NCBI GenBank assembly: GCA_003971905.1
Contig: RSEE01000008.1
Span: 930,001-994,000 of the forward strand
Source of the DNA: Moniliella sp. 'wahieum'
Taxonomy: Eukaryota > Basidiomycota > Moniliellomycetes > Moniliellales > Moniliellaceae
DNA: 64,000 nucleotides
Reading direction: 5' to 3'
How positions within the stretch are numbered: the stretch's first letter is position 1; each line of letters starts with the position of its first letter. The position numbers and the translations under genes were made by a program. The notes below the pieces were generated by a model, which saw only the letters and a program-made list of their open reading frames with translations, made no database searches and was not told the origin of the DNA. Below, piece by piece: positions 20,312-30,432 of the stretch.

Positions 20312-22440
20312 TCACACTGGCACCGGTTTGCGGCGCACCGGGGGACGATGGCTGCCCTGGTGCGACAAAGCAGACAAAGGCGGCTTGGACAGGCTAGGAG
20401 AGTAGGCGCTCGGGATGGGGCCGTCATACCAAGATACACTTGAGGTCACCACGTCTTCGTGTCCCGCCAAAGAAGGACGAAGCGGCTGGTGCGTACCCTC
20501 CCCCTCGACGGTGGCGGAGAAGGAGAGGTTGGTCTGGGTACGCACCGATCCGCGCCGGGGGGGGCGCGGTGGGCGTACAGGTGCGCTGGAGAGGACCGAG
20601 CCGGAACCATACAGAAGCGGAGAAGAGAGTTGGGTGGGTTCGCTTCGGTGCGGCGCATCAGGAGACGAAAGCGGTGTGAGTGCCAACTGGTCCAAGTTGT
20701 TGTCGGCAGCAGACCGAAGAGGCAAGCGGGGAGCGGATGGAGTAAGTGGAGCGGGAGCTTGGGTATGCGCTTGAATCCGAACCGGCTCCGAGGCCGGGGC
20801 TGAGGATGGAGCCGGGGCGGAGGGATAGCAAGGTGGGTCAAGGGACGGAGGCGGGGGTGGGTGAGCAGGGGTCGGGGCAGAGTAAGGTAAAACGACTGTG
20901 TTGGATCTGGTGGTACTGCAGGTCCTGGTGTGAGTCGGGGAGAGCGGTAGGGGAGGGATTATTAGGTTCGGTGGCTGCCTTGTGGACAAACGTGGTGGCT
21001 ACCAGCGTTTCCCATGCATCCGCTCGGACGTCGCGGTTCAACTCGTCAATGTGGGCTTGGCTGGTAAATTGTGTCTGGTACTGCTCTCGCCGGGCTTGAA
21101 TCACAGGGTAAGCGCTCGCTACGGCCAGTATCACATCGGGGCAATCACGAAAAATGTCGATGCGGGGGTTGGCGTTCATGCCTGTCCAAACCGACCATCC
21201 AAGCATGGTTAGTGGGCGCGCGCTGGGGTCGGGACCAAAGAGGGTATCGGAAGACAAACGTACCAAAGCTCAGAAACGCATAGCTGGGTCGGTTCCCATC
21301 CTTGTCAGCCGTTACAGGACGGAGAAAGAGGTTGCCGTGCAGCATGCCCTTCCAGGCCCATTCGCCCCAGGGGGTAGTGAACTGGTGCTTGTGCGTATTG
21401 AAACTCTTGGTCAGCGTGCCCACATGCTGGCCTGGCGTGTTCTCTCCCCCCCCGAAGGAATGGTGATCTCAAATGGCCCACTCTTGTCCCCGGCCGCTTT
21501 GCGTACAATGGCCAGAGGCCGTTGGGAACTGTGTATTGAACGGAGTTCGACGCTCCACTGCCAAGCAGTCAGGCCTGCAGGCGAAGCGGAACGGGAACGG
21601 GAACGAGCGTCGCCCCCACCACGTAATTTGCGTAGCAACGACTTGCCCCCGCCCTTGGTCGTTCCAGCCAGGCTCGGCTCAACCATCGACACCATACTGC
21701 CCTGGGACGAAAGTGAAGAGGATGGCACGGACGGGTTGGCAACTGTGCAAAACGTCAGACAAGGCACCGAAGCCGAGGCGCGAACACTGGGTGCCTTGCC
21801 ACGCGTCGGGGTCTTGGGTGCCAAACTTTCCCACTCTTCTGCGCCATCGTCATAAGACATGCTAGGGCTCAGGCTGAGCGGATCGGCGGCGGAGCAGAGG
21901 CTGTGGTAATCCCCGATCATGGGCGCGCTGCCAGCGACGAGGTAGGGGGGGGAGCTACCGAGGAGGAGATGGAGAGCGAAGCGGGTTGATGATGCCGGTC
22001 CAGCACAGGCATGGTTGCTAGCCCGTCCGGCGACCGGGCAGCAGTGTTGGGGCGAGCGGAGAAGGCAGAGCTGGCATGCCCAGCGGGGGGAAGAGGCGTT
22101 GAGTGTCCGCCACACACGCCAGGCGGAGGAGCACCGGCATAGGGCGCGGGCTCGGTGATGTACAGATGGAGCTGGTCGGTGTAGCTGTCCGAGTGGCCGA
22201 GGGCGAGGGAGATGGTGCGGGTGGGGAAGGCCAGGGGCAGGGGAGCGTCCATGACGGGCGGGGGTGGGGTGGGGGAGGAGACAGAGGAGGGGGAGGAGGT
22301 GGTGGTGGCTTGGACGTGGTTCGAAGGATCCTTTTCCAAGGGGGTGGCCGGCAAAATACCAAAGCAAATGCAACCGTCAACGGGGGAACATACGTATACC
22401 TTCACCGGGCAATCGGTGAAATTGATGAAAGAGTAGGAGG
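20312..22440 (-). CDS. unknown protein with Ser/Pro-rich tail
   Basis: On the minus strand, ordered sequence begins around 22440 with GFYASYSFINFTDCPVKVY and ICFGILPATPLEKDP; no ATG is clear, so a first exon may lie further upstream. Next come Ser/Pro-rich linkers (with TISLALGHSDSYTDQLHLY) and a Ser-rich block with an Arg-Ser run (ARSRSRSAS). A folded-looking part at about 21550-21050 follows: AWQWSVELRSIHSSQRPLA, TTPWGEWAWKGMLHGNLFL, RPSYAFLSFGT, an apparent intron near 21210-21260, then MLGWSVWTGMNANPRIDIF and FRDCPDVILAVASAYPVIQ. The C-terminal 200 residues are low-complexity Pro/Ser, ending RRKPVPV at 20312. I do not recognise a family. The Trp-rich beta-like segment ending in CPDVILAVASA could be a lipid- or membrane-associated domain, but this is a guess. 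Confidence 0.5.
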
Positions 22441-22730
22441 CGTAGAAGCCACAACCAGGCCCTGTGCCTGTCTAGCGTGTGTGGGGCTCAACTCTAAAAA
22501 GCGAAAAACTCCTCTGCCCCCATAGGTGTCTAAGTGCAGGAGCAGCAGCAGGCAGCAGCTCAGCGGCCAAATGGCAGAAGCGCCGCACGCAGGCACATGC
22601 CGCACTGGGCCAGCGCTCAGTCGAGCACTGTTCACCGATCAGTGAAACTGAGTGGCGTCGGACGGGTGACGTGCTTGTGTGAGATGGCCACGTGCTCTGT
22701 TGGCCGATTATTAAATCGATTCGATGCTGG

Positions 22731-22835
22731 GCGCTGGCAGGAGCAGGGCAGGGCGGCCACGGGACTCGACATGCTCAGCGCTGGCAGGAGCAGGGCAGGG
22801 CGGCCACGGGACTCGACATGCTCAGCGCTGACAGG
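22731..22835. repeat. 47-bp tandem repeat, 2.2 copies
   Basis: Two essentially identical 47-bp units start at 22731 and 22778 (GCGCTGGCAGGAGCAGGGCA...), and a third copy begins at 22825 and then diverges. It lies between the Ser/Pro-rich protein gene and the large repeat array. No coding role is evident. Confidence 0.85.
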
Positions 22836-23153
22836 GCCGCCCAGCAGGGACATGGACTCGGACCTATTGGGGCTGGGACGGGGGGCGGGAGGGCTGGAGG
22901 GCTGACAGGGTTGGGCGCCGGGACCAGCTGGACACCCATGTGGACGCAGTAGCATGATGTGGTGCATGATGTGGCGGCGCGGGAGTTGCTAGTTAGGCCT
23001 TGGGCCCTAGGAATTGCTGGAGTTCCTCTCGTTCCTAGTTCCTACTGGCTGCTGCAGTGCCCCTGCTGCCTTCGGTCCTATATAGGCGGCCAGCAAGCAT
23101 GTGGTGTTGCGGCCGGCTCCACCAGGTCCACATCACCTACCTTACCCACCCTA

Positions 23154-23267
23154 TCGCCTCCAGGGGCACTTGTGTACCTTGCCAGCGCGATGGCCAGACG
23201 CGTGCTGCGTGCCGCTTTTTAGTATTACCAGAGTACAAGCCTGCCGCCAAGCCCTTCAGACTCTTTC
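23154..23267. repeat. left copy of 114-bp direct repeat flanking the array
   Basis: The 114 bases from TCGCCTCCAGGGG to CAGACTCTTTC recur at 28744-28857 without any difference I can see. They abut the first TGTCACGGG of the array directly. The length is far beyond a normal retroelement target-site duplication. Confidence 0.9.
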
Positions 23268-26200
23268 TGTCACGGGCTGCGGCGGACACGAGATGGTCCG
23301 ACCCAAGCTAAGGCCCGCCTGCTCCGCACATGCCCAGTAGAGCGTGCTCCGCAGGCCAACCAAGTGTGATGATGGTTGGCTAAATCAAGTATCGTGGCCG
23401 AAGGGCCATGCTCCGCGCGACAATAGTCGCCCCCCGCCCAAGTCCAAGTCGGCCGGCCTAAATAAGGCCACCGAGCTTCCAGTGCCGTGGCGGCATCTGC
23501 CGTCCCGTCCCCGTTTCCGTTTCCTTTCTCTGTCGCGCCTGCGGCGACCAACCCCGCTTTTGACATGTCTTCCTTTCTACACCCCCTCTTGTATCCGTTT
23601 CCCTTTTGATCCTGCCTGTACCCCTGGTTGATGGGGATCTTTTCCCCCACCTTCCATTCTCGTCCCCACTCTCGTCATCTCTCGTCTCCACCTTCGTCCC
23701 TTTCCCGCCTATCCTGTCCGACTCCTGCCCGTTTCCAGCCAATTGATCCAGTACAGGCAGCTCTTCTTGTTAGCGTCCGACTTCTCCTCCGACCTCGTCC
23801 TCCAGCCCTTCGTCAACCCCATCGCGCGAGCCCTCCTTTGGCCGCGGCGATTCCCAGTCTCAGTTAAGGCAGTGTTTGTCCGCCGCTGCCTCCTCCCGTC
23901 CCTAAGTCCCGGAGGCTTCAGACACGTTACTACGGCCCAAGCCGGTGCAGACGCAGCCTTGCCACACGTGCAGCCGCCCCACCAAAGGCCTCTCCTCGTC
24001 CCTAGCTCCGCTCGGATACACCAACCAGCCCAAGCCCGAAACTACCGTGAGTCGTCCTTCCGTCTCCTAAGGGATTGTACCCCAAAAACCCCAGGGCGGG
24101 CCCCTGGCGGCGCCCGCCCGTGACATAATGGAAGGTCCGGGGTTCCCAAGGCAGGTCCTCAAGGTTCGTCGTTATTTTGGGCTGGTCCCTTTTCAAGCCT
24201 GCGCAAGTCGTCGGCCCGTTTCCCCATTCCCGTTTCCCCCTCCCGTTGGGCAGACGTGCCCTCCCCGTTTTTCACCCTCAGTCCTTGAGCGCATCCCCCG
24301 TTCGTCGTCCCCGATGCCAAGGCGCTCTTCCCTTTTCCCGCTTTCTCCCCTCCGTTGCGACGAGGCCCTGGATGGCCCTCCCCAATCGTTGCACCCCCGA
24401 TGGTTTCCCCGGCTCCCGATGACTCTGAGGCTTGGCCAGCTTCTTGCCCTCGTTGCCGCTTCAAATTCGATCAGCCTTGAAACTTTATCCTCGGTTCGTT
24501 TGTTTTTTTTCTGGGTCGCGTCCAATAGCGCGCCCGGATTGGTTGCTTTCCATCACCACCACTCGCGCATCAAGCAGTACCAGTCGGCGTACGATTCAAG
24601 ACGCTCGCGTTCACCCGGCTGCTCTACCCTCCAAGTCCCCGCGCGAGGTGATTTTCATTCCCTTCCCCGATGGACGACTCGAGCCTGGCCTGATGGCCAA
24701 CCGGTTTCGACCCCAGCTCATCGTCTCCAAGTGAGGTCCAACCCTCGACCACTCAAGACCCTCGGACGCTCGCGACGGTTTTCAACAGCTCAAGGCGAAT
24801 TTTTTTTTCAGGATCTTCGCCCGTGACGTCAATTTCGGTTGCTCTATTCCTTCTTTCTCGATGGTTAACTCCTGTCCCCCCCTCGGAGAGGGAGGAGGCC
24901 CAGGAGATGCGCGCGGACGCGCATAAGGAGGATGGGGCGTGGGAGCGCCGGTCGCCATAAGGCGAGGCGACGGCTGCAAGCCCAATTACCGTGTTTATCC
25001 TACCAAGTAGGCATGTGGGCATGCCTTGTGAAGGGGAGCGTGATGCGACGGACGAACGCTGGCAGGCAGGCCAGCGGAGCGCGCCGATCCCCTTCTAGTC
25101 CACATCAAGCCCTGGTATTCGTGCGAGCGAACGTTGGCAGGCGGGCCAGCGGAGCTTGTACTCTCCCCCAAGTCTCAAAGGAGGCGAGCATTAGCCGGCG
25201 GGCCAACAGCGCCTCTACCTCTTGGTTTCTCTGCTCTCAAGATGGCTTTGACTCGCACCCCCGATGCTCGAAGGAAGGAGGGGCGTGCGAATGAGAAGAG
25301 AGCTTGACACCCCCGACGCTCGAAGGAAGGAGGGGCGTGGGAGCAAGAGCCTGAACCGCACCCCCGACGCTCGAAGGAAGGAGGGCGTGCCAAGTATCCA
25401 AGTACCCAATCCCCGTTCAAAGTTTGGTCGGCGCGAAAGGAGTTTGACGCCGATCGTATGCCCAAAGACCGAGGGAGCGAAGGGCATACCTCGCGATTGC
25501 TTTACCATGGAAAGGAGAGATGTGCGCATGGGTAAGCGTACACTCCTTCACCCCCTCCCCCGTTGCTATTAGGAAGAGGGAAGCCCATCCATGGAAGGCG
25601 TGCGGACACGCCTTGTGAAGAGGAGCGTAATGTCACGGGCTGCGGCGGACACGAGATGGTCCGACCCAAGCTAAGGCCCGCCTGCTCCGCACATGCCCTA
25701 GAGCGTGCTCCGCAGGCCAACCAAGTGTGATGATGGTTGGCTAAATCAAGTATCGTGGCCGAAGGGCCATGCTCCGCGCGACAATAGTCGCCCCCCGCCC
25801 AAGTCCAAGTCGGCCGGCCTAAATAAGGCCACCGAGCTTCCAGTGCCGTGGCGGCATCTGCCGTCCCGTCCCCGTTTCCGTTTCCTTTCTCTGTCGCGCC
25901 TGCGGCGACCAACCCCGCTTTTGACATGTCTTCCTTTCTACACCCCCTCTTGTATCCGTTTCCCTTTTGATCCTGCCTGTACCCCTGGTTGATGGGGATC
26001 TTTTCCCCCACCTTCCATTCTCGTCCCCACTCTCGTCATCTCTCGTCTCCACCTTCGTCCCTTTCCCGCCTATCCTGTCCGACTCCTGCCCGTTTCCAGC
26101 CAATTGATCCAGTACAGGCAGCTCTTCTTGTTAGCGTCCGACTTCTCCTCCGACCTCGTCCTCCAGCCCTTCGTCAACCCCATCGCGCGAGCCCTCCTTT

Positions 26201-28743
26201 GGCCGCGGCGATTCCCAGTCTCAGTTAAGGCAGTGTTTGTCCGCCGCTGCCTCCTCCCGTCCCTAAGTCCCGGAGGCTTCAGACACGTTACTACGGCCCA
26301 AGCCGGTGCAGACGCAGCCTTGCCACACGTGCAGCCGCCCCACCAAAGGCCTCTCCTCGTCCCTAGCTCCGCTCGGATACACCAACCAGCCCAAGCCCGA
26401 AACTACCGTGAGTCGTCCTTCCGTCTCCTAAGGGATTGTACCCCAAAAACCCCAGGGCGGGCCCCTGGCGGCGCCCGCCCGTGACATAATGGAAGGTCCG
26501 GGGTTCCCAAGGCAGGTCCTCAAGGTTCGTCGTTATTTTGGGCTGGTCCCTTTTCAAGCCTGCGCAAGTCGTCGGCCCGTTTCCCCATTCCCGTTTCCCC
26601 CTCCCGTTGGGCAGACGTGCCCTCCCCGTTTTTCACCCTCAGTCCTTGAGCGCATCCCCCGTTCGTCGTCCCCGATGCCAAGGCGCTCTTCCCTTTTCCC
26701 GCTTTCTCCCCTCCGTTGCGACGAGGCCCTGGATGGCCCTCCCCAATCGTTGCACCCCCGATGGTTTCCCCGGCTCCCGATGACTCTGAGGCTTGGCCAG
26801 CTTCTTGCCCTCGTTGCCGCTTCAAATTCGATCAGCCTTGAAACTTTATCCTCGGTTCGTTTGTTTTTGTTTCTGGGTCGCGTCCAATAGCGCGCCCGGA
26901 TTGGTTGCTTTCCATCACCACCACTCGCGCATCAAGCAGTACCAGTCGGCGTACGATTCAAGACGCTCGCGTTCACCCGGCTGCTCTACCCTCCAAGTCC
27001 CCGCGCGAGGTGATTTTCATTCCCTTCCCCGATGGACGACTCGAGCCTGGCCTGATGGCCAACCGGTTTCGACCCCAGCTCATCGTCTCCAAGTGAGGTC
27101 CAACCCTCGACCACTCAAGACCCTCGGACGCTCGCGACGGTTTTCAACAGCTCAAGGCGAATTTTTTTTTCAGGATCTTCGCCCGTGACGTCAATTTCGG
27201 TTGCTCTATTCCTTCTTTCTCGATGGTTAACTCCTGTCCCCCCCTCGGAGAGGGAGGAGGCCCAGGAGATGCGCGCGGACGCGCATAAGGAGGATGGGGC
27301 GTGGGAGCGCCGGTCGCCATAAGGCGAGGCGACGGCTGCAAGCCCAATTACCGTGTTTATCCTACCAAGTAGGCATGTGGGCATGCCTTGTGAAGGGGAG
27401 CGTGATGCGACGGACGAACGCTGGCAGGCAGGCCAGCGGAGCGCGCCGATCCCCTTCTAGTCCACATCAAGCCCTGGTATTCGTGCGAGCGAACGTTGGC
27501 AGGCGGGCCAGCGGAGCTTGTACTCTCCCCCAAGTCTCAAAGGAGGCGAGCATTAGCCGGCGGGCCAACAGCGCCTCTACCTCTTGGTTTCTCTGCTCTC
27601 AAGATGGCTTTGACTCGCACCCCCGATGCTCGAAGGAAGGAGGGGCGTGCGAATGAGAAGAGAGCTTGACACCCCCGACGCTCGAAGGAAGGAGGGGCGT
27701 GGGAGCAAGAGCCTGAACCGCACCCCCGACGCTCGAAGGAAGGAGGGGCGTGCCAAGTATCCAAGTACCCAATCCCCGTTCAAAGTTTGGTCGGCGCGAA
27801 AGGAGTTTGACGCCGATCGTATGCCCAAAGACCGAGGGAGCGAAGGGCATACCTCGCGATTGCTTTACCATGGAAAGGAAGATGTGCGCATGGGTAAGCG
27901 TACACTCCTTCACCCCCTCCCCCGTTGCTATTAGGAGAGAGGGAAGCCCATCCATGGAAGGCGTGCGGACACGCCTTGTGAAGAGGAGCGTAATGTCACG
28001 GGCTGCGGCGGACACGAGATGGTCCGACCCAAGCTAAGGCCCGCCTGCTCCGCACATGCCCAGTAGAGCGTGCTCCGCAGGCCGACCAAGTGTGATGATG
28101 GTTGGCTAAATCAAGTATCGTGGCCGAAGGGCCATGCTCCGCGCGACAATAGTCGCCCCCCGCCCAAGTCCAAGTCGGCCGGCCTAAATAAGGCCACCGA
28201 GCTTCCAGTGCCGTGGCGGCATCTGCCGTCCCGTCCCCGTTTCCGTTTCCTTTCTCTGTCGCGCCTGCGGCGACCAACCCCGCTTTTGACATGTCTTCCT
28301 TTCTACACCCCCTCTTGTATCCGTTTCCCTTTTGATCCTGCCTGTACCCCTGGTTGATGGGGATCTTTTCCCCCACCTTCCATTCTCGTCCCCACTCTCG
28401 TCATCTCTCGTCTCCACCTTCGTCCCTTTCCCGCCTATCCTGTCCGACTCCTGCCCGTTTCCAGCCAATTGATCCAGTACAGGCAGCTCTTCTTGTTAGC
28501 GTCCGACTTCTCCTCCGACCTCGTCCTCCAGCCCTTCGTCAACCCCATCGCGCGAGCCCTCCTTTGGCCGCGGCGATTCCCAGTCTCAGTTAAGGCAGTG
28601 TTTGTCCGCCGCTGCCTCCTCCCGTCCCTAAGTCCCGGAGGCTTCAGACACGTTACTACGGCCCAAGCCGGTGCAGACGCAGCCTTGCCACACGTGCAGC
28701 CGCCCCACCAAAGGCCTCTCCTCGTCCCTAGCTCCGCTCGGAT
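23268..28743 (+). mobile_element. tandem array of a 2,363-bp LTR-like element (two full units plus a partial unit)
   Basis: Units start with TGTCACGGGCTGCGG at 23268, 25631 and 27994, giving two units of 2,363 bp each and a third of 750 bp. The arrangement equals LTR - internal - LTR - internal - LTR with a 750-bp LTR-like segment and a 1,613-bp internal part. Each internal part ends in a purine-rich tract (GAAGAGGAG) directly before the next TGTCACGGG, as a polypurine tract does before a 3' LTR. No protein of gag or pol type can be recognised, so the element would be non-autonomous, or the unit may be a satellite. The copies are almost identical, which points to recent amplification or ongoing homogenisation. 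Family: unclassified, LTR-like. Confidence 0.6.
25255..25390 (+). repeat. three-copy ~55-bp sub-repeat inside the array unit
   Basis: The phrase CGCTCGAAGGAAGGAGGGGC occurs three times (slightly varied) at about 55-bp spacing, and the same set recurs in the second unit at about 27615-27755. Just upstream, two to three GCAGGCCAGCGGAGC-like words form another short direct repeat. Confidence 0.8.
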
Positions 28744-28857
28744 TCGCCTCCAGGGGCACTTGTGTACCTTGCCAGCGCGATGGCCAGACGCGTGCTGCGT
28801 GCCGCTTTTTAGTATTACCAGAGTACAAGCCTGCCGCCAAGCCCTTCAGACTCTTTC
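28744..28857. repeat. right copy of 114-bp direct repeat flanking the array
   Basis: This is identical by eye to 23154-23267 and begins immediately after the truncated third unit. The sequence then diverges into AAGCTTTAAGCTTTAGG, which is absent on the left side. Confidence 0.9.
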
Positions 28858-28937
28858 CAAGCTTTAAGCTTTAGGCTGCACGCTGCAAGCGCCACACGCT
28901 GATCTCCATCTTTTTCCTATACTGTGCTAACTATATA

Positions 28938-28993
28938 GGTACTACTTCAGCTTCAACTTGAAGCTTGAAGTAGTTTCAAGCTGAAGGAGTACC
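28938..28993. other. perfect-arm-like inverted repeat (hairpin)
   Basis: GGTACTACTTCAGCTTCAA pairs with TTCAAGCTGAAGGAGTACC with about two mismatches over 19 positions, around an 18-base AAGCTT-rich centre that is itself partly palindromic. A CTATATAGG word lies just upstream. It sits ~80 bp beyond the right flank of the repeat array. Confidence 0.7.
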
Positions 28994-30432
28994 TGTTGGT
29001 GCCAGCCCAGTATTACTGCTTGGCACAATTCCATCCCACTATCCCACCTGTGGTCCACTATTCGCAGCTTCAAGCCTTCAAAACCTTCAAACTTTCAGCC
29101 GCGGTCCAAGTCTCCCATTCCCCACACGCCACGGCTGTCCGCCGTTGTCCGCTATTGTCTGGTCTCCCGTGGCCGTGTCCCATTCAACAGCAGTCCTGGG
29201 TCTCAGGATGGTCAATGGTATCTCTTGGGCCTGATCGGCTGTTGTCCCCACTATCTGCATCAACTTTTGCCGACTCTCTGGCAACGGCAACAAACGCATC
29301 TCAGGCCTCACCCCCACACATCGACCGCCATACTTGTATCATTGTGATCGATGAGACAGGTAGAATTGAGACTTGCCGATGAGGCACAGGCAGGTGTGAT
29401 TATGATGCGAACTATGATGATGTGTGCTTTGGTTGTGAGGAATACAGTAGGCACGCATAAAGAGAGTAGTACAATGCCCCCTAAAGCGCGGCTGTTCTGT
29501 TTCCGCCGACACAAAGGAAAGACCTCATAAAACGCCCTCTTCAAACACAAAGAGCAAATATGTCAAAACGTCTCAGTGCTGGAAGGACGAGACACCTCTC
29601 TCTGTTAATAGACTTGCCTCTGTGCTTTTTTCACCGATGGCCGTGTTGAGTTTGAACCCTTTCATTGGGGATCCCATAAAGGGAACAAGCCGTGGATAGT
29701 ATGCGCTTTCTGTTTTCGGGGAGCGAATACATAGGCGATCTGGTGCTGAAGTGGTTTCTTTAACGAAAAAGGGTACTGATTGAGCTCAGAAAGAAGTCCC
29801 TGTGTTTTGTTGTGTGTGGTTATCGAATTGTTTTGCTGCTGCCCCACCTCTTTCCCGTCGTAGCATCATCGTATTTTGCCCCGTATACTTTGGGCTGACT
29901 TTTGACGCCTTGAACTATATGCCTTGTGTTGTAGGACGGCGCAGGGGAGTTGCTCGGCGCCATGGAGCAAGCAGGTGCGTTTGGGAGGCCACCAGACGAG
30001 ACGATCGGGGGGAGAGACGGGCAGGAAGGAAGTGCGTGTGTGGTGTGGATGAGGTGGATGAGGGGCGGTTGCGCAGTGCGGCGTGTGGGATGGGTGACAG
30101 CGCTGATGGGATGCTGTAGAGGATGCATGCTGGCTGCTAGGGTTGGTGTGCGCTGTGCTGCAAGGTGGCCTCAGCGGCTGAGGCGCCGAGCAGTTCGCTG
30201 GAGTCTGGGCACTCCAGGCCGGTCGGCTCAAGGCTCGAGGGCAGCTGGAAGCAAGCCTAACGCCTGCGCCGACCGCATGGCTGCATGCCCAGCAGTCGGT
30301 CCGAACTCCGTCTTGAGTACATCCACCATCACCACCACCACCACCTCCTCCTCCACCACCACCTTCACCACCTACCTCCACCCCCCCCCCAACCGCCGGC
30401 CTCCCCCCCCCTCGCCTCGCTCCGCCGCCAGC
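28994..30432. other. intergenic stretch upstream of the WD40 gene
   Basis: No conserved protein is seen from 28994 to 30300. From about 30318 to 30372 a CCA/ACC trinucleotide microsatellite forms the C-rich 5' leader of the next gene. The centre (29400-29900) is AT-rich, with nothing recognisable. Confidence 0.4.

Noticed and set aside
24128-24826. 232-codon open frame inside the repeat unit
   Set aside because: Its composition is Pro/Ser/Arg-rich with no motif, and it has no resemblance to any element or host protein, so it is treated as non-coding.
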